40,789 nt of DNA from a virus, in IMG/VR virus record IMGVR_UViG_3300037104_000240, positions 1 through 40,789 of that record; one strand, given 5' to 3'. Positions 13,742-22,868 of the stretch are shown piece after piece; position 1 is the first letter of the stretch, and every line of letters begins with the position of its first letter. The notes under the pieces are model-generated. The model was not told where the DNA came from. It worked only from the letters and a program-made list of their open reading frames with translations, and did not search any database. The position numbers and the translations under genes were made by a program.

Positions 13742-14800
13742 ATGACTACAGCCAATACCACCTACTATCCTTCGATAGTAGATGCGGCCAAGGAGCGTGA
13801 CCAGGAAGGGAAATTACTTCCTCATGTTTATTCTCTTTCACAGTGCAATGCTTGGGTTAATTGGTGCGTTTGGACTGAAACGAACCAAGCCCGGAGCCAC
13901 ATGGTTTCAGTCGAAACAACGGCTCCACTTCCTTCCACGCGCATTTTGAACCGTGGTGTTCTGAGTTCTTATGGAACTTGGACGCAAATCGAGGAAACTG
14001 TCGCTCAAATCAAAGATTGGATCGAGATTGATGAGGATGTTGCCAATTATGGTGGCGACCCCGAATCATTCCGAGTCCGTCAATCGCAAGGACGCATTCG
14101 GGCTATGGGTCGAAAATTCACTTATCTTTCCTTCTACGGGAATCGTGGGTCGAATCCTTCTGATATCAATGGCCTTTCGATGCGTTTTGGAGCGATCAGC
14201 GGCGCAACGAATGCTCAAAATGTCATCAATGCTGGTGGCACGAATAATACGAATCTTTCTATCTGGTTGATTGGATTTGGGCCTTTTGCCTTGACGGGAA
14301 TTTTCCCGAAGGGGTCAATTGCCGGTATCCATCACAGGGATTGGGGCTTGCGTCCGATTACGAATGCTGTTGATTCAACCGGCGGCGCAAATGGAAAACT
14401 GGCTGTCTATCTTGATGAGTTCACGATGGACTTCGGAATTTTCCCTGCTGACTGGCGGAATATTGTTCGCATCGCTAATGTTGATTATCCGAATCTTAAT
14501 GCTCAGACTGGAGCAGATTTGACTTTCCAGATGGACGAAGCGATTTCTCGTCTACCAGAGGAAACGAATCTTCCCCCGGAGCCGGGAGTAGAAAGCACTA
14601 AGCCGATTTACAAATGGTTTATGCCTCGTCCTGCTCAAAGGAATCTCCGTCATCAGATCAAGTCCACCGTCATTCAGGGCGCGGGTCTTGCGAAGGGTGG
14701 CTATGAGATGGCTTACACTCCTTCGTTCATGTGGCATTATTCCGATATTCAAATCGGGATTAACGATCAGGCTCTCCTGACCGAATCAAACGTTTCGTAA
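13742..14800 (+). CDS. Major capsid protein
   Basis: A 352-residue protein preceded by AGGAG. It follows the scaffold gene and precedes a cement-like gene. The sequence (LSQCNAWVNWCVWTETNQARSH, RILNRGVLSSYGTW, ...DINGLSMRFGAI) matches my recollection of the major capsid protein family of BPP-1-like podoviruses, a variant of the HK97 fold. The size is usual for that family. It forms the icosahedral shell. The codons look more biased than those of neighbouring genes, as expected for high expression. Confidence 0.88.
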   Translation: MTTANTTYYPSIVDAAKERDQEGKLLPHVYSLSQCNAWVNWCVWTETNQARSHMVSVETTAPLPSTRILNRGVLSSYGTWTQIEETVAQIKDWIEIDEDVANYGGDPESFRVRQSQGRIRAMGRKFTYLSFYGNRGSNPSDINGLSMRFGAISGATNAQNVINAGGTNNTNLSIWLIGFGPFALTGIFPKGSIAGIHHRDWGLRPITNAVDSTGGANGKLAVYLDEFTMDFGIFPADWRNIVRIANVDYPNLNAQTGADLTFQMDEAISRLPEETNLPPEPGVESTKPIYKWFMPRPAQRNLRHQIKSTVIQGAGLAKGGYEMAYTPSFMWHYSDIQIGINDQALLTESNVS

Positions 14801-14824
14801 AAATAAAAGGAAAGGGGAAAAAAA

Positions 14825-15289
14825 ATGCCAGTATTAGATGTCCAGAATTTAATTGCTAGTGGGGTAACCCTCACTAATACCACTGAGACGCTTTTGACTT
14901 ATTCTATCGATCAGCAAGCGGTCAAGCGTCACATGGAAAACGGAGAAGAGGTGGGTATTGGCGTGTTCGTGACTGCGGTTACGAATACATCATCCGAAAC
15001 CTACAACTTCATTGTTAAGAACGGTGATACCGCTGCCTTGACCAGCAACACGGTTAATGTGGCTCAAACTGGTCCCATGGCCCAAAGTACGGATGCTCGT
15101 ATCAATCCGTCTTTGGCTGGTTTCCAGAATGGTTTCTTTCTGTCCATTTCTCCAAACTCATTAATTTATGAGTATGTTGGATTGAGCATGATCGGAACTG
15201 GGACTACGAACATGACGATAACAGCTTATCTCCTGAATAAATCCGAGTGGAGTGCTTATCAGGCTCAACCGGCGAATTACACTCCCTAA
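14825..15289 (+). CDS. Capsid cement/decoration protein (Bbp16-like)
   Basis: A 154-residue, mostly beta-strand protein (VGIGVFVTAVTNTSSETYNFIVKNG, SLIYEYVGLSMIGTG, NMTITAYLL). It follows the major capsid gene at the position of Bbp16, the cement protein of BPP-1, and the predicted jelly-roll-like strand pattern fits. It would bind the outer capsid and stabilise it. A strong terminator follows the gene, so this ends the high-expression capsid transcript. Confidence 0.7.
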   Translation: MPVLDVQNLIASGVTLTNTTETLLTYSIDQQAVKRHMENGEEVGIGVFVTAVTNTSSETYNFIVKNGDTAALTSNTVNVAQTGPMAQSTDARINPSLAGFQNGFFLSISPNSLIYEYVGLSMIGTGTTNMTITAYLLNKSEWSAYQAQPANYTP

Positions 15290-15305
15290 TCGGGAGCTAA
15301 AAAAT

Positions 15306-15349
15306 GTAAGAAGCCCTGGAAAAACCGGGGTTTCTTACTATTTCTTTTT
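15306..15349 (+). terminator. Intrinsic terminator after the capsid genes
   Basis: A 14-base stem (GTAAGAAGCCCTGG paired with 15325-15338, with two G-T pairs) and an AAAAA loop are followed by TATTTCTTTTT. This is the clearest terminator in the window. The tail genes downstream must be reached by read-through or antitermination, since no promoter is seen before 15361. Confidence 0.85.
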
Positions 15350-15360
15350 CGGAGGTTTAC

Positions 15361-16020
15361 ATGATTGTTGAAATCAAGGAATGGGAAACATTGGATAAGA
15401 AAGGTCATCCAAGGGCATTTTTTTATAATCGAATTGTTCATGGTGGTGATATTTTTTCAATTCCTGATACACTAGTAGTTCATGAAATTGATTCAGATGT
15501 TGAATTTGAAAAAGATGGAAAAAATCCGAAAAAAGAAAGACTCATTACTCATTTTAATGTGAGGGTTTCGGCCAATCCTAATGCCGATACGGTTGAAATG
15601 ACTGAATACGAACATCGGCTTCACACGATTAAAACTTCTCCAATGGCAAGACGATGGGGAAAAGAAGATAAAGAATTGTTCTTAAAATATTATTGGTATT
15701 CACCTGAATACATGAAACCCGCCAATCGTGGCGCGCAACCAAATATTGACCCCGAAGATTCAATGCCGACTAAGTGGGGCAGGAATATTCCTACTGTTAC
15801 TCCAGGGGCGAATACATCGGTCGGTGATTCCGACACAGGAGAGTTTGTCGGAAAGTTAACAGGTATGACAGATGCGAATGCTGTCAGGATTGTTAACAAA
15901 ACTTCGGATGCAAGCAAGTTGAATATGTGGCTTGAATATGAAAAAGCGTTGAAAGGTGGAGGACGAGAAAAAGTTATGAATGCGATCCTCACCCAATTAA
16001 AGACAGCAAGCGGAGGTTAA
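15361..16020 (+). CDS. Hypothetical protein between capsid and tail genes
   Basis: A 219-residue protein preceded by GGAGG. It starts with a beta-rich domain ([24 protein letters not shown]) followed by a short helical region. The middle is Pro/Asn-rich, and the C-terminus is a helix pair ([29 protein letters not shown]). Its place between head and tail genes suggests a head-completion or assembly role, but I do not recognise the family. Confidence 0.7.
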   Translation: MIVEIKEWETLDKKGHPRAFFYNRIVHGGDIFSIPDTLVVHEIDSDVEFEKDGKNPKKERLITHFNVRVSANPNADTVEMTEYEHRLHTIKTSPMARRWGKEDKELFLKYYWYSPEYMKPANRGAQPNIDPEDSMPTKWGRNIPTVTPGANTSVGDSDTGEFVGKLTGMTDANAVRIVNKTSDASKLNMWLEYEKALKGGGREKVMNAILTQLKTASGG

Positions 16021-16021
16021 G

Positions 16022-16207
16022 ATGCCTCTTGAAAAAGGTTCAAGCAAGGCTGTAATCAGTAGAAACATTTCTGAATTTCGTCATGCGGGTCATCCTCAAG
16101 CCCAGAGCATTGCAATAGCAATGCACCAAGCTGGGAAAGCTCATCCTAAACATGGGAAGGCTCACCATGAGCCAGTTCATACCCATCATGCTCCTGGGAA
16201 GATGTAA
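16022..16207 (+). CDS. Small His-rich phage protein
   Basis: A 61-residue protein of the common phage type beginning [16 protein letters not shown], with a following [15 protein letters not shown] segment. The C-terminus is rich in His, Lys and Pro ([14 protein letters not shown]). Similar short proteins are widespread next to tail-tube genes in podoviruses, with no established function. The stop codon overlaps the next ATG (TAATG). Confidence 0.75.
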   Translation: MPLEKGSSKAVISRNISEFRHAGHPQAQSIAIAMHQAGKAHPKHGKAHHEPVHTHHAPGKM

Positions 16208-16437
16208 TGGCAATTAATATAAAACCGAGTCATAAAGGTAAACTTCACCGGGCATTGGGAATTCCGAAAGGACAAAAAATTCCTATTGCCAGACTTCAAG
16301 CAGCGAAACATTCTTTAAGCCCGGCGATTCGGAAGGAAGCAAATTTTGCATTGGTGGCAAAGACTAAGTTTCATCATTCTCTCCCAACGACCGAAACAAT
16401 TTATGCAAAATCTTACACAGAAGATTGTTATAAATGA
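16207..16437 (+). CDS. Small basic phage protein
   Basis: A 76-residue protein of the type [26 protein letters not shown] with LSPAIRKEANFAL. This is a recurrent short family in phage structural operons, here with an extended C-terminus. It is basic and helical, perhaps nucleic-acid binding. It overlaps both neighbours by one to four bases. Function unknown. Confidence 0.75.
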   Translation: MAINIKPSHKGKLHRALGIPKGQKIPIARLQAAKHSLSPAIRKEANFALVAKTKFHHSLPTTETIYAKSYTEDCYK

Positions 16438-17198
16438 ATGCTAAAACCGAGATCGCCAATTTAGCACTCGCTCATTTAGGAATTGGAACACAAATTTCCG
16501 ATTTGGATACCGATGATTCTTCGGAATGCAAGATTCTAAGAACTCTTTTTGATTATTGGATGTCAACTGTTTTATGCGGTTATTCTTGGAAATTCGCAAC
16601 TACTTATGCCAATATAGAACCTATCATTTGTTTCCCTACTCAAGAGTATAAATTTGCTTATCGGTATCCGGCTGATTGTCATTTCTTGGTAAGATTTTGG
16701 AATGGCGAAAAATTAGACGACCGAACAAATATGATTCCATTCGATTTCATGAATGATTCTGAAGGCCGTTTAATTTTGACCGATTGGGGGCCATCCACTG
16801 CTTTAACTTCCGCCGTTTCCAATATGACACAACCCATCCCAAGTCCGTTCCCGCCCACCACGAATTTTACAATCACTTCTGGTGATATTGTCCCAATGAT
16901 TCAATACATTCAAAATTATCAAAGTATTCAATTTTTCCCAGCTGAATTTATTTGGGCTTTTTCTTTGATGTTAGCGGCATGGGCCGCTCCCTCAATGCCT
17001 AATATTGGCATGGTTGATTTAAGGGAAAAGAATTTGGCTTTAGGGATGGCCGCAATGCAGCAAGCAATGGCCCATGACAGAATGGAAGCTAAACCGCCGT
17101 TCCAGATGGTAGGGGAATTGACAAAATCAAGAACCGGATACAGATTTGCGTATCAAAAGAATGGATTGGCAATGGAGCCGTCCAATTACACCCCATAA
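16434..17198 (+). CDS. Tail tube adaptor (gp11-like tail tubular protein A)
   Basis: A 254-residue protein. Its start, MNAKTEIANLALAHLGIGTQISDLD, is the signature of podovirus tail tubular protein A / head-tail adaptors, and the Trp/Phe-rich continuation (YSWKFATTYANIEP) agrees. It would sit under the portal and connect it to the nozzle protein encoded next. Length and order are as in T7-like and related phages. Confidence 0.88.
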   Translation: MNAKTEIANLALAHLGIGTQISDLDTDDSSECKILRTLFDYWMSTVLCGYSWKFATTYANIEPIICFPTQEYKFAYRYPADCHFLVRFWNGEKLDDRTNMIPFDFMNDSEGRLILTDWGPSTALTSAVSNMTQPIPSPFPPTTNFTITSGDIVPMIQYIQNYQSIQFFPAEFIWAFSLMLAAWAAPSMPNIGMVDLREKNLALGMAAMQQAMAHDRMEAKPPFQMVGELTKSRTGYRFAYQKNGLAMEPSNYTP

Positions 17199-17210
17199 GG
17201 AGAATTTTGA

Positions 17211-20200
17211 ATGGAAACAATTCTCCAGAGTAATTTTGGGGGCGGAGAGATTGCTCCTGAATTTTGGAATGATAAGACCTTAAAACAATATCCGATTTCC
17301 CTCAAGACATGCCGCAATTTCAAGATTGATCGAGGTGGGAAACTAAAAAAATGTCCAGGGACAATAATTGTCCCTGGAAGTAATACTCTAACTTCAAGTC
17401 CTCGTTTAATTCCTTTTATTATCGGCCCACAAGAAAGTTATATATTGGAGTTTGTGGATAATGCGATTTATTTTATAAAAGATGGTGAATTTGTTTCTCC
17501 TGATTTAACAGCTTGGTCTGGTTCGACAACTTATGTTCCGGGTCAGACAGTTGAAGGTGATGGATCAACTTATTATTACACGGCGATTTATACTAGTTTG
17601 CAGAATTTGAATATTCAGCCTGGGGTTACAACTGGATGGGCAAATTATTGGGTAAAATCTTATTTACCTGGGTATTCTATACAATCTCCATTTACTAATT
17701 TGGAAGCACAGGATATTAAATTTCGGCAAGTAAATGGTGTTCTTTATATTGTTCATCCAAATTATCCGCCACAACAAATAATTTATTCAAATCCAGATAA
17801 GAAACAACCAGTTTTTTATTGCACCCAAATTCCATTTACGCAACTTCAAAAATCTAATGTTTTTAATATGACTGCTACCCCAATTGGACAATCAACTTAT
17901 TCATATAAATATATGGTTACTACAGTTAATGCAAAAACCGGAGAAGAAAGTTATCCTGGTTTGGTTGGATTTTTGGGTTCACAACAGGCACTCATAAGTA
18001 TGTCTACAACTTCTGTATTGACAATAGTTTCTCCTGTTGATAATGGAAGAAATCCTGCCGATCTTTTTTATCAAATTTTGGGTTATGAATATGTTTATAA
18101 TAATATCGTTACAGTTATAACCTCTAGTGCCCATGGATTTCCTGCTGGAAATTCTGTTACGTTTTTTGGTATTACACAAACCGGAACAAAAAATCAAAAT
18201 GGACAAACGGTTGTTATTGACACGGTTCCATCAACGACTTCATTTACTTTTTCTTATTTAAATTCCAGATATATTTCGGGAGCATATAATCCTCCAGGAG
18301 GACAAGCATCAACAGGGACTGGTGGTATAGCAAAACCATCAACGGCTATTACAATAACCGCTATAAGTAAAAGTAATCCTTGCATAATAACTGCATCATC
18401 TCATGGATTTTTAAATGGAGATATAATCACTCTTCTTGGTACTGGTGTTTTTCTATTGGATTCGAAACCTTATAAAATAGGATTGATTGATTCAAATAAT
18501 TTTGTTTTACAAGGAATTGATAGTAGTGATTTTATTATTCCGAGTTCTATTACCGGGCAGGCTTATCCAAACATTCTAAACACTGGTTTAAATAGTATTA
18601 TTTCTCCAACAAATACAAATATTATCAGTTGGAATAGTTTAGACCAACAGAATGAAAATAACACTATTTTTTATAACATTTATCGAAATGATGGGTCTGG
18701 TTTTGGATTTATCGCTTCAACCTATCAATTAAGTTATATTGATATCGGGGTTCCGATTGATTTGAATGTTGATCCACCAAGTTATAATGCTCTTTTTCAA
18801 ACACCCGGAAATTATCCATCTAAAATTGAAGTTTTCCAACAGAGATTAATGTTGGCATCAACCAGTTCTAATCCTCTTGAATTCAATGCTAGTAGAACTG
18901 GGTTTCCGAAAAATTTCACAGATCATCAAAATATTCAATCTGATGATGCTATTGTTCAACAAACTTTATGGTCGGAATCGGGTTCAATTATTCAAGATAT
19001 GATCGATTTTGGATTCTTGGTTGTTTTTACAGATCAGCACGAATTTGTTTTCAGGGGAGATTCAACGGGAACGATAACGCCCGAAGAAATAAACTCAACT
19101 CGCCAGATGTTTAATGGCGCCGCAAAACTTCATCCATTAAAAATAAATAAAAGCATTATTTTCTTGCAAGCCAATACCAGCATAATTCGTGACTTGCAAT
19201 TACAAATAACTCCCTATGGAATGACTTATCTTGCGGCTAGTAATGAATTAACTCTTTATTCAAAACATCTTGTTGAAGGTTATGCTATTACCGATTGGGA
19301 TTTTCAAAAGATTTATGATAGTACAATTTGGGCCGTGAGAGATGATGGAATTCTAATCGGTACACCTTATAATTTAGAACAAGGGCTTAGTGGGTCTTGG
19401 TTTAGGCGTGATACGCAAGGAACTTGGGGAAATATTTGTTGTGTACAAGAAGGATTAGAAACGGCAGTTTATATTACTTGTGAAAGAACACAATCTGATT
19501 TAACTTCAAAATGGGAGATCGAAAGAATGTCCAGCGATCAATGGACTGATTTGAGGGACGCAAATTATTTGGATGGAGCAATTATTGTTGATGGAAGGAA
19601 TTCAACCGTAGCTCCAACAACTACTATGACTTTATCACTTACATCAGGAAGCACCAAATGGGATGGAACGCAGAATTTAACTCTGACTGCTAGTGCCGCA
19701 TTTTTTACAAATAACATGGTCGGGGACTGGATATTTTTGGAAGGTCAAGATGTTTATTCGAATGGTCTTTTGGTTACACGAGGAACTCAAGTTAAATTCC
19801 AAATTGAGACACGAACAAATTCTACTGTAGTTACTGGAACGGTTGAAGGGACCGTACCAGATGGAACTAATGCTTATGGAACAGATGGAACCATTTATAC
19901 CAATATGCGAAGTGTAGCTTTAACGGTTTGGGGTCATGCCACAACCACAATAACCGGAATTCCCATTGGGGGTCCAGTTGCGATAGTCGGGGATGGAATG
20001 GTTCAATCCAACCCATATAATTTAAAACGTGGCGAAACGGCCATTATTTCAAGAGGTACAATTAACATTCCAGAACCAGCAGTGGTGATTATTATTGGAT
20101 TTCCATATTTTTCAGATTTAGAAACTTTAAATTTTGACCAAGAACCAAAAGATTCCCTTATCAATAAAAAAACAAGATTAAAACAAGCCGCTTGCATGGT

Positions 20201-20498
20201 AAACTCGACTCAAGGATTTTGGGTTGGTGATAAGAATCCAAACACTAATCCATCAGCACCTCAAAATCAAATGGGACCAATTCAAAATCCCGATTATCAT
20301 TATGGATTGATTGAAGCAAAGATAAGGGAAATTGCTGGTTATGATTCATCTGTTGATTTGACTACGGGACTTGTTCTTGTTGATTTTTCTGGTGATTTTG
20401 GGTATGGGTCAAACCTTTTTATTCGTAGTCTTGATCCGATACCTTGTAACTTTTCGGCTGTAGGATTTTCGGTTGATATGCCGAGCATAGGAAAATAG
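17211..20498 (+). CDS. Tail nozzle (tail tubular protein B-like)
   Basis: A 1,095-residue protein. The N-terminus (LQSNFGGGEIAPEFWNDKTLKQYPISLKTCRNFKI, then GKLKKCPGTIIV) is the family hallmark seen as NFxGGE(L/I)xP...L..C.NF...G...RPGT. The remainder is beta-rich with inserted Ig-like regions (for example VTVITSSAHGFPAGNSVTF and a similar IITASSHGFLNGDIITL, an internal duplication). It forms the tail nozzle through which DNA leaves. It is longer than T7 gp12 (about 800 residues), the extra length lying in the inserted domains. Confidence 0.88.
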   Translation: METILQSNFGGGEIAPEFWNDKTLKQYPISLKTCRNFKIDRGGKLKKCPGTIIVPGSNTLTSSPRLIPFIIGPQESYILEFVDNAIYFIKDGEFVSPDLTAWSGSTTYVPGQTVEGDGSTYYYTAIYTSLQNLNIQPGVTTGWANYWVKSYLPGYSIQSPFTNLEAQDIKFRQVNGVLYIVHPNYPPQQIIYSNPDKKQPVFYCTQIPFTQLQKSNVFNMTATPIGQSTYSYKYMVTTVNAKTGEESYPGLVGFLGSQQALISMSTTSVLTIVSPVDNGRNPADLFYQILGYEYVYNNIVTVITSSAHGFPAGNSVTFFGITQTGTKNQNGQTVVIDTVPSTTSFTFSYLNSRYISGAYNPPGGQASTGTGGIAKPSTAITITAISKSNPCIITASSHGFLNGDIITLLGTGVFLLDSKPYKIGLIDSNNFVLQGIDSSDFIIPSSITGQAYPNILNTGLNSIISPTNTNIISWNSLDQQNENNTIFYNIYRNDGSGFGFIASTYQLSYIDIGVPIDLNVDPPSYNALFQTPGNYPSKIEVFQQRLMLASTSSNPLEFNASRTGFPKNFTDHQNIQSDDAIVQQTLWSESGSIIQDMIDFGFLVVFTDQHEFVFRGDSTGTITPEEINSTRQMFNGAAKLHPLKINKSIIFLQANTSIIRDLQLQITPYGMTYLAASNELTLYSKHLVEGYAITDWDFQKIYDSTIWAVRDDGILIGTPYNLEQGLSGSWFRRDTQGTWGNICCVQEGLETAVYITCERTQSDLTSKWEIERMSSDQWTDLRDANYLDGAIIVDGRNSTVAPTTTMTLSLTSGSTKWDGTQNLTLTASAAFFTNNMVGDWIFLEGQDVYSNGLLVTRGTQVKFQIETRTNSTVVTGTVEGTVPDGTNAYGTDGTIYTNMRSVALTVWGHATTTITGIPIGGPVAIVGDGMVQSNPYNLKRGETAIISRGTINIPEPAVVIIIGFPYFSDLETLNFDQEPKDSLINKKTRLKQAACMVNSTQGFWVGDKNPNTNPSAPQNQMGPIQNPDYHYGLIEAKIREIAGYDSSVDLTTGLVLVDFSGDFGYGSNLFIRSLDPIPCNFSAVGFSVDMPSIGK
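17354..17378. repeat. 25-base perfect palindrome inside the nozzle gene
   Basis: TCCAGGGACAAT, a central A, then ATTGTCCCTGGA. It encodes the CPGTIIVPG region of the protein. A perfect 12-base stem inside coding sequence is unusual and could form an mRNA hairpin near the start of the gene. Confidence 0.9.
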
Positions 20499-20499
20499 A

Positions 20500-21042
20500 A
20501 TGAACACAGAATCTTCTCAACAAACTCCATTTCCTCAAGATTCATTGATGGAAAGTATTTCCGGTTTATTAAATGGAGTGGGAGGATTAACTACATCCAT
20601 TCTTAAGGGAAATGAAACTGGAATGGATTATCGTTTTAAAGCGCAAGAGGCTGGATTTAACGCACAAGAAGCTGGAATTAGTGTAAAGCAATTATGGAAT
20701 CAAGAAATCTGGAAAGAAGGACAGATAGAAGAAAAGGGCGCACAAATGATTGGGGCAGAACGAGCCGCCCAAGCCGCTCAAGGAATAAATGTCAGTAGTC
20801 CTGCTTCTCGTCAGATTACTAATGAAACAGCAAATATAACCGGTAAAGATATTTTCACTTTAAGGAACAATGCTTTCATGAAAGCCTTTGGATATGAGGC
20901 CCAACAAATGCAAGATACCTCCGAATCGAAACTGGATACGATAAAGGCCAATGAAGCCGAAAGTGCGGGTTTATTTGGCGGAATTGCTCAATTCGTAGGA
21001 AGTGGATTAAAAGCTCTTCCTGGCCTGGGGGTAACTGATTAA
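20500..21042 (+). CDS. Internal virion protein (gp14-like)
   Basis: A 180-residue protein. A hydrophobic Gly/Leu/Ser-rich segment (MESISGLLNGVGGLTTSIL) is followed by a long Gln/Ala/Glu-rich helix (FKAQEAGFNAQEAGISVKQLW) and a C-terminal hydrophobic stretch (SAGLFGGIAQFVGSGLKALPG). Size, composition and position after the nozzle gene match the T7 gp14 class of small core proteins, which are ejected and may form an outer-membrane pore. Its stop overlaps the next ATG. Confidence 0.75.
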   Translation: MNTESSQQTPFPQDSLMESISGLLNGVGGLTTSILKGNETGMDYRFKAQEAGFNAQEAGISVKQLWNQEIWKEGQIEEKGAQMIGAERAAQAAQGINVSSPASRQITNETANITGKDIFTLRNNAFMKAFGYEAQQMQDTSESKLDTIKANEAESAGLFGGIAQFVGSGLKALPGLGVTD

Positions 21043-22868
21043 TGGCAATGAGAACACCTATTGTTGAGCCTCCCATCAAAGCACCTGCGATTGAACCGGA
21101 GATTGCTCCAGAAATTCATTTTGGAATAAAAATTCCAGAACGCCAAGGGGAAGCCGAAGAATTTCAAAAAGGAACCGAAGCCATTACTTCTGGTTTGCAG
21201 GAAATGAATAAGCAATTCGAGAAGCAAGCGGAATTTACAGTTCAAAATCAATATGAGACTCAATTAAGCGATATAAAGACAAATATTCTTGGCCGAGCCA
21301 GAACTTATCAAGGTTCCGATTCTTTTCAAGTTGCGCCACAATCTATTGATGAATTTGAAAAGAGTGCTGGTGAATTAGGTAAAAACATAAAAGATCAACA
21401 TCAAAAAGATTCTTTTGCTTTATTAACAAAAACCTATAAAAGAGATTTAAACGAGGAAATCAATAAACATGTTGCATCTCAAATTCCGATTGCTTATGCA
21501 AAAGGATTGGATGATTTTTTTGGATCAAAAGCAATCGAAGCGTCTTTGGCAGCAGATGACCCGGATAAAATTAATCAAATATTAAAAGAAACCCATGATA
21601 AATGTTCGCAAAATTCGGAGCATACAAAATCAAGTCCAGATTTATCTGATGCTTATGAAAAATTACAAAATCAAAGAATAATTGATGCTGTTGTAACTGA
21701 AAAGAAAAATGGAAACGATGCCAATGGAGCATTTCAATTTTTACAAGATTCTTTTAATAAAGGAATGATTACTGAAAATTATTTTAAGACCGCACAAAAA
21801 CAAATAGCTCTAAGCGTAGCGATCCAAACCGCAAAAGATGATTGGCAAAAAAATATTTTAGGTCATAAAGAATTTATGCAATCCGACGGTCAAATTGATA
21901 AAGAAAAAGTCGAACAATATGTATTTAATAAATATAACGATCAAACTAATAAATCGTTTGCCGTTCAACGAGATATAAAAACTTTAATGCAAGATTACAA
22001 TGTTAATTCAAGAAGGGGAAAGCAAAATGCTGATGAATCATTTTATAATTTTGTAATTCAACAACGTGATTTAAGAAATCAAGGAAAACAAGCTTATAGT
22101 TTTGACCAAGTTCTTAATATGAGAAATGACCCAAAATTTGGACCTTGCGATGATGTAAGTGCCGAAAGAAGAAGATTGAAAGCGGTAACTTTACAGAATC
22201 CAAAGGGTTCTAAACCGGCTATTTTAGAAAGATTACACGAAGGAATATTAGACGGAACAACTACCCAAGAAATGATAGATGATGCGGTTAAAATTGGAGA
22301 TTTGGGGCCAATGGATGCTATGAAATTAGAAAGTGTAAAGAATAAATATGATACAGGAAGCAATCCCACTTATAAAGCTAAATGGAATCAGATCAGAAAA
22401 GAAACAAAAAGTTGGTTTGGAAAAGATTTAGATTCTTATGATTCTTTTATGTCTGATTTTATTTCAGGTGGAGAACCAGGAGAAAGCGTAAAAGATTTAA
22501 AAAATAGATACCAAAAAGCAGTTGATGAAAGAACTAAGGGCGGATTTGTTAAAAGAACTTTTTTCCCTAAACCAAAAAATGAAATAGAAGAAGAAAAATT
22601 AAAATCACAAATTGGTCAAGAAGCCTTTGAAACAATGAAGTCTTATTTACCAAAACAATATGCCGGAGATGTTTTGGCTGAAAAAACAGAACTTGAAAAA
22701 CAATATGGTGCGGATGCTTTTGAACCAGGAAAACCAATTTTAAATGCAATTCAATCAATCATTAAAAGAAATCAATTACCTGGAAATGAAAAATTAATGC
22801 CTATAACCAAAAGAAATATTGATTGGATTATGTCCAAGAATCCAAACGGTATTTGGTCTGAACGATAA
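21042..22868 (+). CDS. Internal virion protein (gp15-like)
   Basis: A 608-residue protein that is almost entirely helical and charged (KETHDKCSQNSEHTKSSPDL, VEQYVFNKYNDQTNKSF). No catalytic motif is seen. Its position between the small and giant core proteins matches T7 gp15 and equivalents, which form the inner core and the periplasmic channel during DNA ejection. It overlaps the next gene by one base (TAATG). Assigned from order and composition. Confidence 0.7.
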   Translation: MAMRTPIVEPPIKAPAIEPEIAPEIHFGIKIPERQGEAEEFQKGTEAITSGLQEMNKQFEKQAEFTVQNQYETQLSDIKTNILGRARTYQGSDSFQVAPQSIDEFEKSAGELGKNIKDQHQKDSFALLTKTYKRDLNEEINKHVASQIPIAYAKGLDDFFGSKAIEASLAADDPDKINQILKETHDKCSQNSEHTKSSPDLSDAYEKLQNQRIIDAVVTEKKNGNDANGAFQFLQDSFNKGMITENYFKTAQKQIALSVAIQTAKDDWQKNILGHKEFMQSDGQIDKEKVEQYVFNKYNDQTNKSFAVQRDIKTLMQDYNVNSRRGKQNADESFYNFVIQQRDLRNQGKQAYSFDQVLNMRNDPKFGPCDDVSAERRRLKAVTLQNPKGSKPAILERLHEGILDGTTTQEMIDDAVKIGDLGPMDAMKLESVKNKYDTGSNPTYKAKWNQIRKETKSWFGKDLDSYDSFMSDFISGGEPGESVKDLKNRYQKAVDERTKGGFVKRTFFPKPKNEIEEEKLKSQIGQEAFETMKSYLPKQYAGDVLAEKTELEKQYGADAFEPGKPILNAIQSIIKRNQLPGNEKLMPITKRNIDWIMSKNPNGIWSER

